Positions 1-12,800 of a DNA stretch of 64,000 bases are shown piece by piece. A program made the position numbers and the translations under genes. The notes beneath the pieces were generated by a model. That model saw nothing but the letters and a program-made list of their open reading frames with translations. It was not told the origin of the DNA and searched no databases. Position 1 is the first letter of the stretch; the number at the start of each line of letters is the position of its first letter. Source of the stretch: Apostichopus japonicus (lineage: Eukaryota > Echinodermata > Holothuroidea > Aspidochirotida > Stichopodidae); NCBI RefSeq assembly GCF_037975245.1, contig NC_092576.1, forward strand, positions 40,368,111-40,432,110. The letters are read 5' to 3'.

Positions 1-1
1 G

Positions 2-169
2 ATACACAGGCTAGCATCGATTCCTCCATACAGATCTTCTTACAGTATTCCTGGCCGTGCTAAGGACCCCTCGGAACGCAACAATATGTACTTCTATACG
101 GCGAAGGACAAAATCGTGACTTCAGAGATTGTATTACTTCATCACGCGGATTCATTACAATTTTTGTAA
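2..169 (+). CDS. Putative 3'-terminal exon of an unrecognised gene, cut by the left window edge
   Basis: An open frame enters from the left edge and ends at TAA (167-169), giving about 55 residues that include SERNNMYFYTAKD. Its base composition is richer in GC than the AT-rich DNA that follows, and an AATAAA signal lies 27 bases after the stop. Both facts fit the last coding exon of a plus-strand gene whose body is outside the window. There is a possible splice acceptor (ttcttacag, ending at 45) in front of the second half, so the coding part could start at 46. I do not recognise the protein. It could also be the 3' end of a retrogene or a chance open frame. Confidence 0.35.
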   Translation: MHRLASIPPYRSSYSIPGRAKDPSERNNMYFYTAKDKIVTSEIVLLHHADSLQFL

Positions 170-195
170 TTATATTCATTTAACGAGTTTATGTA

Positions 196-201
196 AATAA
201 A
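196..201 (+). terminator. Poly(A) signal AATAAA
   Basis: Canonical AATAAA hexamer 27 bases past the stop of the open frame at the left edge, in the expected place for a short 3' UTR. Confidence 0.4.
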
Positions 202-1164
202 GATCGTAGTTTGTCAATACTGTATTTCTGAGGAAATGTCATGCTTGGGAAGTGCGCCATCTATTCTTTGCTATCATAATCCCATAGAAATCGAGGTAAG
301 GAGAATGACGTCATGCCACATATTCTGAAGCCGCTATCCAACTGGTGGCGCTTTGCTTGTACGGCAAGAAAGTACCGGCGCGTAATACAACACTACGTCT
401 TTGGCACAACTTAAGTGATAAAGTTGACATAAATGACTCGAAATGGTAATATCGTGTGCCGTATTTGGGTTCGAAAATCGTCAACAATGTTTCATTGGAC
501 TCACTGGACTGTAGTTTCACAGGTCATTCTCAGAAAGCAATAGTAGAAAGCAATTACATACGAATATAATTACTTTACTAGTTTCGTTTGTTCAGCTGTT
601 GTATTGTTATTCACTGGACCCTGGATATAGTTAGCCACTAGGCCCTAGACCGGCTTCGGTTGTCCTATGAGATGTGATATGACTAAAGCCTAATGACAAA
701 AATGATCACCACCCAAGTTTACCTAAAACAGTATTCCTAACGATAGATCCACATGCCAGAATAACATGGGATGACGGTTATGATGTCCTGGGCTTATCCC
801 TAACAATTGAGTACTAGGAAAATAAGCTTAGCCTAACTTAGGCCTATTGCCCTTAGTTTAAATTAGCTTATTGGTCAAAACTTAAGCATAGACTATTAAA
901 GTATTTTAACATATCTAGAACTGATTGTAAAAATATTCAAAAACATCCTCCATTAACAACATATTCCCAACGCTCTCTGAAGGTAGAATAAATTACAATG
1001 TGTTATTCAATGGTTAAACTTATATCATCATTATCATTGTAACGACCTCTCAAAACTTATAACCAATATGGTGGGGTAGTAACACGGCAAAATATTGTAT
1101 GAATTGGCATGCGATGTAATATCCGATGTATACCTATATGATATGCAAAACTGACATGTTGAAC

Positions 1165-1181
1165 GCGCGCGGAGCGCGCGA
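1165..1181. repeat. GC-only hairpin inside AT-rich DNA
   Basis: Seven bases, CGCGCGC, are followed by GGA and then the exact inverse complement GCGCGCG. The surrounding kilobase is strongly AT-rich, so this perfect GC stem stands out. It lies near a duplicated 20-bp motif and a C15 run, which suggests part of a dispersed repeat. Confidence 0.55.
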
Positions 1182-1304
1182 AAAAGTATGGTTAAATATT
1201 TTTCGGTCAAGTCGTTATAACAATAATAATACATAATTTCTATATATTGCCAAACAAATAGCCCTCCCTCCCCACTATATTTTTCGGTCAAGTCGTCATT
1301 ACCA

Positions 1305-1319
1305 CCCCCCCCCCCCCCC
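1305..1319. repeat. Homopolymer C run
   Basis: An uninterrupted run of 15 C on the plus strand. Similar G or C runs recur at 3918-3940, 4383-4396, 6751-6767, 13781-13794, 16707-16721, 24184-24196 and 63450-63460. Confidence 0.9.
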
Positions 1320-3669
1320 AATTGGGCACCTACGCTCATGGTCAGCAGAATAGCTCTTACCACTCTGGTCGCCATAACATGTCTCTTTTGAGAAAAGTAC
1401 ACTTACTCTTTCGAAAAAATGGGGAAAATTCAATTCAATTTCAAAGTTGAATGAGCAATGTATGTATGAAGACGTAAACATGATATGGCATTTTGCTGTA
1501 CAACGCAACGAGCCAAAGAGCTTCACTGCTTAAACACCTGGTGATACACTGTGTCAGCATTCTTACTAGTGCAATTTCTATGCATAAACAAATATACAAT
1601 TCAAAGAAACAAAAAACGAAAATTCCAGGTCGCTTCCTTTCATCTTTACATTCCAACAATAAGCACCTGTTTCCAAAACACATGCAATCCTACCGTAAAC
1701 AAGTATCTACGTACATACACATTGTATTACCACTGTAACATTAAGTGTGTACGTTTAGCTAGTGTGTCATTCGTTCCCTGCGACATACAACTGGAGTTAC
1801 GTCATTTTAGCGAGAATATCGTTTGTGGTTTGCTGATGTTATTAAAATAGCTGAAATTAGGTGAAATTAAGGTGAACGCTGTAGGCCTGGTACCTTACGA
1901 ATACGAGTGTATTATAAGTCATTTTGAAAGGAAGATTATCAGCAACGGTAATATTGTTTCTATTTCATGACTAGGGGTTCCAATATAGCTTCGATTCCTA
2001 ACTCTAACTTATGGACGTCAATCAGACATAAGCTAGGCCAACTTCCTTCAAATACATACACGGTTAAACGATTAGATTATTTGTGTCAAAATGATACAGT
2101 AGCCCTAACTGCATTTAAAATGTCGTTTTGATTTTGATTTAATCCGAGAAGCCTTTATTGTTACTACTCTCTGAATTGGCAATTATTGATGTTACTCCCT
2201 CTACTAAATCCTGTGACATATCACAGTAAAGTAACGGTAGTGAATATTAGATCACTGTAAGGCTGGAAAGCGTGCATGGCTGCTGGCTGATTAATGACAG
2301 ATAACACCAAAGAAGTACCAAGATAGGGAAATATGGGATAAATAAATAAAATAGCCATACTTAATATAATTCTAGGCATTGTTCACAATGATTTCAAAGT
2401 CGTTTTACAATTTGCTGAAATCGTCACTCTTTGCTTAAACATTCTTTTACTTATTCATAGTTGGCTAATTATTCTAATCAAACTTTCTAATCTGGTCGCT
2501 TAGAGTCTATCGATAAGCCAATCTGATGGGAGGGGATTTATACACAGTATCTCTGTGACTGACTATTTTTTTCTAAGTACTAGACTAATAATGTTGTGAA
2601 TAGTATATTTTTAATTACAAATATTTAGGCCATTAGCCACATCTCTCTAGCTAGTGTTCAATGTAGATATATATTATGATATGTATGTAACTGCCCCTGT
2701 GTCTCCTGGGAACAAAAGTCCATTATCGCAGGCAACTATAACGGCAGAAAAGTGTCCAACATCAGCTGGATTGGCCGTTGTAAAATACATTAATTTAATC
2801 ATAGGCAAAAAAGGGAAATAAATTATTCACTGAAAGAGTAACCAGGGGGAGATGGCTAAATTATTTATTTCTGAGCCAACCTTAAAACTATTGTAAACTT
2901 ATATTTGTTATTGTCATTCGTTTGGGGTTTCTCAGATTAATGAATAAAAACATATCATCACACAACATCATATCTGATGCTAACAATTTTATCTTATGAA
3001 TGTTGAAACATTGCTTACGAAATGAAGGTAATAGTTAACACAGTTGCTATGAGAAATTTCAGTTTAATTATAAATGATGAACTACAGCTATCGGTAAGAG
3101 AAGTCGATTGTAGCGGGCTCTTTACGACAGGGACTTTGTCTGGCCTTGACTGGTTTGTCTGTAGTAAAACATTCATGTACTAACTGGATCAACAATATCA
3201 ACTGTAGGAAGAACAACATTGGTGCGGGGTCATGATTTAATCTGGATCAAAATGATAAGTTTTTAAACATAATGTGCTTTATCTGATTCCGTTAATGGAC
3301 ATAAAACATTATGATAACGTTATTATTTGGTCACAATACAGTTCGTATCAAGCGTGGATACAGTGTAGGGCGTATTATAAGTTTCTGCATTAAATGAAAT
3401 GAAACCTGCGTGCAAAGAACATAATTGTCAATTTTGTTTTTCAAAGTTATCAGTAATTTGTGAAGTTTATTATGTGAAAACTAAGATAATTTACAAATAT
3501 AACACAAAACATTATTGTGTATATTTCTTGTCTATTAAAATGTATAGCCATTCGTTGATTATTTAATCCTTTGTTTGATGCATGTGAATCCTTGCTATAG
3601 GCTAGCTATGTATGTGTCTATTATTAAGAAAACCTAATATAACTGGGATCTATCTTTCCTATTCTTTAG

Positions 3670-3875
3670 ATACCAATATCTCATCTATACCTAAGATGTT
3701 CTTTCAGTGGATTTGACGGTAAAGATATCAGACTTGAATCCGGTCTTTGTTTATCCAGCCTATCATCAGTAGAGAAGATATCCATCAATGGAGGAGGAAT
3801 TAAAGAACTAAGCGAGGAAGAAGTGATCGGATTAATAAAATATGGAATAACGTCACTAAGATTCAAGGAAATATG
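3670..3875 (+). CDS. Gene A exon 1 visible: LRR-like module 1
   Basis: The acceptor is attctttag and the donor is atg|gtatat. The exon has 206 nt, phase 0 in and phase 2 out. It reads HLYLRCSFSGFDGKDIRLES, then SGLCLSSLSSVEKISING, and ends TSLRFKEI. Regularly spaced leucine and isoleucine positions fit an LRR-type repeat, and exon 5 repeats the pattern. Confidence 0.75.
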
Positions 3876-6800
3876 GTATATTACCTTACATGCCCTTCGT
3901 GTGTGTGTGTGTGTGTTGGGGGGGGGGGGGGGGGGGGGGGTAGGGTAAGTAAGAGCAGGACATCGTCCAGTCATATTCTAGTTGAGTTTATAAAAGTCAT
4001 ATTTAAAACAAGGTGCAGTTTGTATTATTACGCTACTTTAAAGGATTGTAAATTGGGGAATACCTTAAAATTGAATTTGCTACTCAGCATTTTACAATAG
4101 TTACTGGGCAGGTAACATCAATTTGTCACTTTTTTTTTTCCATGTGTGAGGGTAGGGGGGATCTGTCTGGGATAGAGACTTTCATTATATTAAGTTGAAT
4201 AAGGCTTGACCTTAGAAGTTAAAAGCAAAGTCAAATTAAAACCACAAACAAATAAAGCAAAAATGAGCAAATTCAAACAAACAAAAAATAATGTGTTGTA
4301 TCCTATAGACATGCCAAAATATATTAAATATCAAAAGCACAAGATAAGACATTATTGTGGACGATTTTCTCGTTGATGAAAGAGGGGGGGGGGGGGAAGG
4401 TTGCATTGATTTTGTTAAATTCATTTTAGAGGAGCGTCGATGGTTTCAATGAGGGTTATTTATTATTTGGTCTAGATACCTGTGTTTTGTAAAAGTAAAA
4501 TAATGAGGGTCGCGTATGAAACTGTACTTATGTACTGTGTTTATTTATAATATTCCTAGAATGGTGCATAAGGACGGATTGTTGGAATTATTACAATATC
4601 ATGTAAGTTTATGTATTGGGAGTTATTTTACCTTTTTGTGTACTATCACGTGTTTGTTTTTAATTAATCGTCACCAAAAGTGGGCCGATACATCCGCAAC
4701 TTCCAAACATCTCGTTTCACAACAGAAAGGATGAAAACAAATCCATCAATATCCAACTCATTCTTGCCGTGATGGCACAAGATATTTTTTTTTTTCGTGT
4801 TAAATGTATTTATTAACTTCATTCTTTTATTTCCCGCTCAAGGCTTCACAGCTGTAAACTGCCGTCATCGATCAAGCCAGATATCATTCCAGAAGAATCA
4901 AGATCAAGAAATATTAAAGGTCCTGTATTATATTAACAATATTAATCATTTACATCATTTTTTTATGCTTTATTTCTCATAAGTTTAAGTATGGAACGGC
5001 AAATGAGATGTTGAATTTCCTACTTTTATAGGCAGAGATAACCTACAAATAGTGATCTAAGCTGTGATTAACAGGCCTAGAATTTTACAAAAACAGACAC
5101 TTGTCAAAACATACAAGTGCTTTAAAACTCGATTGTCTAAATTCAAGTTCCCAATGGTATTTGCATTTACTGCACAGGCTATTGAGAGCAATACTATACA
5201 AGCAGTAATGTGAGGCTTATATTACAGAGATAGTACCGACTTTAACAGACAATTGTTAACAACTCACCCTGTGATTTAGATCTTGATGTCTACTAGCAGA
5301 AAAATGCATTTGATGTTTTTGTTCTACTGGTAAACGGTGATAAAAAGAAACGACCCAATTGTGAGGCCTGATAAACATCTCCGTGAAAGTGGTAGGGCAG
5401 TTTACTTAAACATACTCTCGCCTTTGAAATGCAAACAGGAACAGATTTCACAGAAAGTAAATCCATGGACAAATGACTTTATTGAGTTATTGTGTTTGGG
5501 TAAACTCTGAAAATTTAGTCCCTTTATATATTTGTAATAGAAGCAAATTACTCTCATTAGATACTCAAAATGTTATGATTTTAATAAACATAATGATTGT
5601 GCTCTAGATGTATTAGCCTAGAGAACACATAGAACACCTTATTAGAAGGAAGTACTCCCCCCCCATACCCCTTCCCCGTCATCATGGAATTAAACTCAGT
5701 GTTTGTTATTACTCACACACACACCATTTGTATAATTTAGTTGATAAAATAGTACCGTACAGTTCCATTGCAAATTACTGTTAGCAAATGCAGCTTAAAG
5801 AAATGAAATATTGTAATGTGGAAAATTAATGGAATGGAATATTAAGCAATATTAAAAATAAACGTCACTCATTTTCAATATACTTATATTTTTTATTAAC
5901 TTTGTTGAATTCATATTTTCTTGTACAGTTATATCATCACGTGACGCCTGTTATCTTGATTTGAAATCTGGTAAATGGAGCAAGGTTGGTAATGTTTGGT
6001 ATTTTATATTGAACATTTGTATTCTGTGAATTTAACAGTAATATGTAAAGTGGAATTATGGTTGGATGGGGAGAAGGCGTGGCCAATAATCAGAGTAAAG
6101 CCAACGTCTTGGAGGTTCTCCGTGCATAGTGTCTCCCGGTATAGATATTCCGCAGACAGAAAATGTGATTCTCACAGGAAGGACATAACTATTTAATATT
6201 TCTCATTCCCGAGATCTTGCTCGATACTCTATAGTAGATATGGTTCTGTGAAGGTGGTTTATTTCTTACCAGATAAACCATTTTTACTTATGTTCATTAA
6301 TAAAATAATTATAAATATATGCAATGACTTTATGGTACATGCGTTTCCTTTAATTTCTATTTTAAATTCCTTTCTAAGTTTTTATTTCCTTCAACTTAAA
6401 TGCTCCAGTAGATGTCATTATACTAGAGACATAGCCAGAAATTTGAAAAAAGGGGGGTGGGGATGAGGTTATGGAGCATTAGTTTAAAATGTGCAATTAT
6501 TAGCATTATAACACTTAGCGGAGAGCCATGATGTACAAATAATTTGTTTACCCAAACTGCCTCCCACGTTGCAGGAAATAAACAATATTAAGAGTATTGT
6601 ATTACATAGCATACGAACTTTCAGGGGAAAAATTTAGAAGGGTCGCTTAGCTTCCTTCAACCTGAAAAGAGGGCATTCATGATATTTTCTTGCAGTTTGT
6701 GATTTTTTCGGGGTACTCAAAGGGGTAGCGATTGCTCCCTTTGCTCATACCCCCCCCCCCCCCCCCACCAATCTATGTCGCTGCATTATACTACCAATTC

Positions 6801-9800
6801 AGGTTCAAAGTGCAATTGATAAATGGTTGCCTATCTTTCTGGATAAATGGTTTCCTGTTTAAACTCTACAATCCATTAATGATCATATTGATATCGCTTA
6901 TTCCAATATTCCTGGAAGAAACTTCATATTTTTTTTTTTTAACATTAGTAACTTAGAGATTAAACATGGTACCAGATTGTTGCGTTCATAATACAGAAAA
7001 TGTACGTCATATTTGCAAGCAGTCAACTTTAAGCAGCGAAATGTTATTTTTGGTTTCAAGTATCTGCTGGACTAACTAATCTATTAATCTTTTCTATTAA
7101 CACAAACTATCATTGTTTCACTAACACCTCAATTTTAGATTAGTATTATTCTAATAAACAATTACTATTAATTTATTTCAACAGCCCGATGACATCCATA
7201 CTATTACAGAGATGTGTTCAGATGCTTTGGTCATCCACAGAGACACCAAAAAGTCTGTACAGAGGTCAGTCATAGAGCTCCTGGTGGAAGCATCCAATCG
7301 TGACGTAAGTAAACATAAACGGATATACTGAATAAATACATCAATCAATACAAGTTCATTTATTTTTGAATTCAAAATTAAAATGTCACCATGGCGACAA
7401 ACAATAAATATGAATACAGTAATAACTGAGTAATTGAGTGTCGGATAATAAACAATTAAAAGGCTGTTACAATCTTTCACTAAATCGTTAAATGAAAAAT
7501 TTATTTTTTAACTAAACACTAGTTTGTGTCAATGAATATTTAAAAGGGTAGCAGAAACAACAGCGATGCAACACAAAATAATAACAAACACATAATTTGG
7601 GATTTCAAAACTTGATTTTCAATATAACTCATCAAGTATTTGTTAAAATATTTGTTAAATAGTATAATATCAACATTAATCATACTAATAACTAACAACT
7701 TCACTATTCATACACATCCATATCTGTTGGCTCTGGTTATTCATGTAACTATTCTTCAATTTCTAATATCTATTTTTAACCCCTAATATTTGTTCTCGTA
7801 AATAAATCCTTAATATGAGCCAAGTTAGCTAATGTTTCCCTAATACTTGATTTCCGTTCCGAGTTTAATTCTGATTTTGATTTAATTTTGTTTCTTCAAT
7901 TCATTTTTTTTAATCAAAATGTAAGGTACGTTCTGATCCGGTTTACAATTATTATCAATAATAATATGAAATAATAACAATTGCAAACCCGTTTCTGTGT
8001 CAGAAATACCATTTACAATCATAAATAATAAAACAGAGGAATCTTAGACGTACTGTTTGCTTCAGTACAGTTCTACTAGTTTTACCTCGAACTCTGTTAC
8101 AACATAAACAAATGTAGACTAGGTGTGTACACCGTTTAAGCGACTTACGGAAAGAACAAATCCTGTACAACAACCTCTGTCTGTACAGGTATTCTAACAC
8201 TGCTGAGAGTAATAATAGGTAAATAATTCATTTATATACACGCCGCATCCATGTAACCTATGGCAACCTTGTAGAACATAATACTCAGAAATAAGGATAC
8301 AATATAATACATTAGAAGAAGCCCTCTACTGAAAGAAGGACAAGAACAAATAATATGAATAAATATACATAAACTCTAGTGCTTAAACTTAAAAACTTGT
8401 GATACTTTGCTAATCTATCATATATTATCAGATATATTATCAGAAAAAATATACACATTAAACAAAATAAAGTTAATATATCACGTATGGAAATATGATG
8501 GAAAAAACAAAAATCAAATTTTCCAGCGAACCCATCAGCCCATTTGACCATTTAAACATTATTCCAAATGAAACATTTTAATTAAAACATCTTGATAGTT
8601 GTTAGAAAGCAATACAAAGTTAAATAAAATTAAAAATCCAAGGTCATAGAAAATTGCCACCAAACAGAAAGATTGATATTGATGCAGTTAACTATTAAGC
8701 CATAAACTCACCTTACGCCACCCCATTTTTGTATTCTATACAGTATATCTAACTTCGCACTAAGCATTTCCCATTCATAAGCCCCACCATCCTCCTTTTG
8801 CAAAAATATGACTAGCGTTGAAAATGTTGAAAATAAAACGAAATATGCATCGTTTTGGTAATCATGTTAAATATGCCATTAACATATCTAAACCCCTCTA
8901 GTTAATCCTAATCACATAAATATATTTAAGATATGACTGCAAACAATATCTTGTGTGCGATAAATACTTTTTTAGGCACCAGATAACCTACAAAAGTATA
9001 AACCCTGTATGTACACTGAGACGCCACAGCACGCCCATTCTTAACCTTTAAGCGATGCTCTTTCCGCCAACGAACCCCTATGTAACCCCTATTACAACCA
9101 TCCCTCCCTCACCTCTCTTACACTATTCTAGATCATTAACTTATACAACTACCTTTGATACAATATAGTTAATTTTAATAAATAAACAAATAAGAGAACT
9201 ACTTTACCTATCCCCAAGCAAACAAAAATAAATTCACCTGGACGCTGTTATAAATCTAACGCCATTATTTACTCTTTAATTGAATGGATTAATAAGAATA
9301 CAAATGAAAATAAAACTATCAACATATGACTAAAATAGGCAAAGTGTTAATATTAGAAGCAAAATAAATATTAAGATTAATATTCTTTAAAGAGTAACTT
9401 ATTATTTCCATATATCAATCATATAAACAAACATGATGGCATTAATTATATTTATTATTTTCCTTTCTTCAGCTTCAAATACACAGGGTGACTCTAGTAT
9501 GGTCCTTTAGTAAGATTGATGAAGATGGGAACATTATCGTCTCCTCTGGTCTCTCTCTACCAATCCTAAAATCAATAGAGAGGATGAGCATACAGACAGA
9601 GAAAGGGAGAGAAATGAATAAACATGAAGTTAATGGAATATTTAACTATGTACAACACTCTCCAAGATTCAAGAAAGTGGTGTAAGTATAAATAATAAAT
9701 ATGTAAATATATTTCTATAATGCATAAAGCAAAGGTAATACCTTTAAACATAAATACAGATAGTAATGATGATTACAGTTATAACTCGAGGGTGGGTGTT

Positions 9801-12800
9801 CAGAATATTTCATTTATTGACTAGAAAATATTTCCAAAAATGCTATATTACTATATATAAAAACAATCTACTGCTTCTTAGAAAGTTTAGAAAAATACAC
9901 ATTACTTAATTAAATTAAAGTTAATGAGATCAAAAATATAAATACATAGAAGCGATTGGAATTCAATTACTGTTGATATCATTTTTGTCAAAGCATATTA
10001 ACAATTAAGACCCTACTTCATCTCAAATTCACCAGACAAATCAGAGCAACATGAAAAGACATATTACAAAAAAAAAATATCTTTGTTATGATGCTCTGTT
10101 TATCTTAATCCGCTAATATAATAATGTACCCATGAACCCCACACATCTCTTTGCGCTTAACAACAACCCTATTTAGCACAACCCTTTTCCCTTCACCATA
10201 TAATTGTTTTTGTCACTCACCCAATTATACATTTGCACCTCTCCGCTAGAACCACTTTCTTCAACCCCTATGCACCTCTCTTACCTCACCCTGCTCCCCT
10301 TGTGGTGGATCTTAATCCCTTGTCCATTATATGAACAATTCTTGTAACTTCATAATTTCGCATTCTCTAATTTTTTACTCATGTATTTGATCCCAACACT
10401 GCTTCTCTCTCCCTCTCTCCTCTCTCCCCTCTCCTCACTCTCCCCTCCCTTACCTCTCTTCCATCTCCCCCTGTATCTCTTTTCAAAATATGTGAATCCT
10501 CCCTGTTCACATCCATATCCTTGCACAGACGCACACTGCCCACAGTATGTCGCCGAGTATCATATCTACACAGTGTTGTATACAACAGTGTACATTATAT
10601 CACTGTATACGTTTACCATCATGTCTGTACCTAAAATGTATTCAAGAATATTAGCATTCCTTTATTGCCTACAATAGTCTTTAACAAAACAATAAAACCG
10701 GTCTATTGAACACACATAGTCCTTTGAACACATGCTGTCCAACCAATGCCCGCTTTATTGTGTGTAAACTCTGTACCAAGCAATATACATATGATGGTTC
10801 CTAATATTTACATCATACAAATTCATTAGTCTGTTAGTATCATTTCTACGTTAGCGTCTCCGCTTTTCCGTGACCTGGTGAGAAACCTTTCAACTGATCT
10901 CCCTGTCGAAAAATGTAGTGAAACGACCCAGATATAGTCTTAGTAGCGTAGCTTTTTATCAGCTTTTCTTTACAAATGTATTATCTCCTTCACGTCCTCT
11001 GCTCACCGCGGTAAAATTTAATTGTTCTTATGCCCCATATCCAGGACTATTCCGAAACATAATGATCCTTACATAACGATGTACCCAGATGGGTTGGAAG
11101 CTTCCAAAGAGGGGCACTTTATCATTTCCACAACTACCACTCGTAATGCTATAAACCGTTTCACATGGTCTATATCACTTAAATATATATGATGTGTTAG
11201 TAAGCTATCAATAATATGTACTATTATAGTGCACGTGAATAGTTCAAATAAACTATTAAAATTAACAAAGGCTTAAGATATCCAAAAGACAGTTGTTTAT
11301 CAAAGGGGCACATTTTATATACCAGTAGAGCACATTTCGTATCGGTCTTAGAGACGACAATGAAGAGAGACTATGTGAGTTCTGCCAAGTGAATGGATAT
11401 GTTATCACAGGTACGATCTTCAAACACAGAACTATCCATAAGGAAACTTGGGTCTCGCCAAATGGAAGAGCGAAGAACCAAATTGACCATGTGTTAGTGA
11501 ACAAGATTATGAGGACCTCAGTACTAGACACAAGAACACAAAGAGGTGCAGACGCAATAAGCAACCACTACCTTGTCAGATGCAAAATAAGACTAAAACT
11601 GTAAATATTTGAATAGATCAAAGGTAAAGCCTAAATTAGATATTGAAAAGCTTAAAGACAGGCAGATGTGAGAGCAATATAATGTAGAGGTCAAGAACAG
11701 ATATGAAGCCCTGGATGTTGAAACACTAGAGGAATGTTGCGAAGGGCTGGAGAAAGTATATGTAGAAGCAGCTGAGATGACAATAGGATACACCAAGAGA
11801 GTAAGTAAACCTTGGGTCTCAGCAGAGACATGGGTTAAGGCAGATGAAAGGAGGGGAATTAATACGAAGATCAATAGCACAAAATCAGAGAGGATCAAAG
11901 AGAGATGGAGAGAGACTTACAGAATCAAAGACAGAGAAGTAAATAGAAGTGCTAGAAGTGACAAGAGAAATTGGATAGACAAAACGGCACAAGATGCCCA
12001 GAGAGCAGCAGAGAATGGAAGGCTTAAAGATGTTTACGCTATAACACGGAAATTGACAGGTAAATGGAAGAGCACTACTGCTGCTGTTAAGGACATAAAT
12101 GGTAATATTATTAAAGACAAGCAGGCTAGAAAAGATCGATGGAAGGATCATTTTAGCTCTGTGTTAAACAGAGGTGATCCATTAAACTGCGTTCGTGAAA
12201 CTGATGAGCGTATTGAAGCAGAGGTCGAAGTCGATTTAGGTGTTATTACAAGGCTGGAAGTACATGTTGCATTGATTAAGACTAGCAATGGCAAATCCCC
12301 AGGTTTAGATCAAGTAACAGCTGAAATGTTAAAAGCTGATGTAAATGCTCCAGTGGAAAGACTAACAGACCTCTTTAATATAATATGGTCAGAGGAGTCA
12401 ACCCCAAAAAGATGGAACAAGGGGTTAATTGTTAAAAGCCCCCAAAAGGGGGACCTCACAGATTGCAGCAACTGGAGAGGCCTGACATTGCTGCCAGTTA
12501 TGAGAAAGATCTTCGGAAGAGTGCTCATCAACAGATTAAAGGACGGAGTGGACAAGGTTTTGAGGCAAGAACAAGCTGGTTTTCGCCCAAACAGGAGTAC
12601 AACAGAGCAAATATTTGCACTGCGTAACATCCTGGAGCAGTCAAATGAATAGAACTCACCTCTGTATGTGCATTTTATATTTTGAGAAAGCTATTGACTC
12701 TCTACACCGCAACAGCTTGTGGAATATACTGAAAGAGTACCAGATACCAGGCAAGATAATTAGAATTGTGAAGGCTTTATATGACAACGTTGAATGCGCA

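Larger units (their letters stand above)
202..3669. other. Stretch without a supported gene
   Basis: AT-rich DNA with only short, unrecognisable open frames. It contains a GC hairpin at about 1165-1181, a 20-bp motif present twice (about 1196-1215 and 1279-1298) and a C15 run (1305-1319). Upstream exons of the LRR-like gene are expected here or beyond the left edge, but I found none whose phase and sequence fit. Confidence 0.6.

Noticed and set aside
3060-3091. A 31-nt micro-exon of gene A between aatttcag and gtaaga
   Set aside because: Splice borders look good, but the phase does not fit exon 1 without another unknown exon, and the residues show no relation to exon 4.
10379-10677. Overlapping open frames on both strands rich in Ser/Pro/Leu and Arg/Glu
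   Set aside because: Explained by the CT-rich simple sequence at about 10402-10470.
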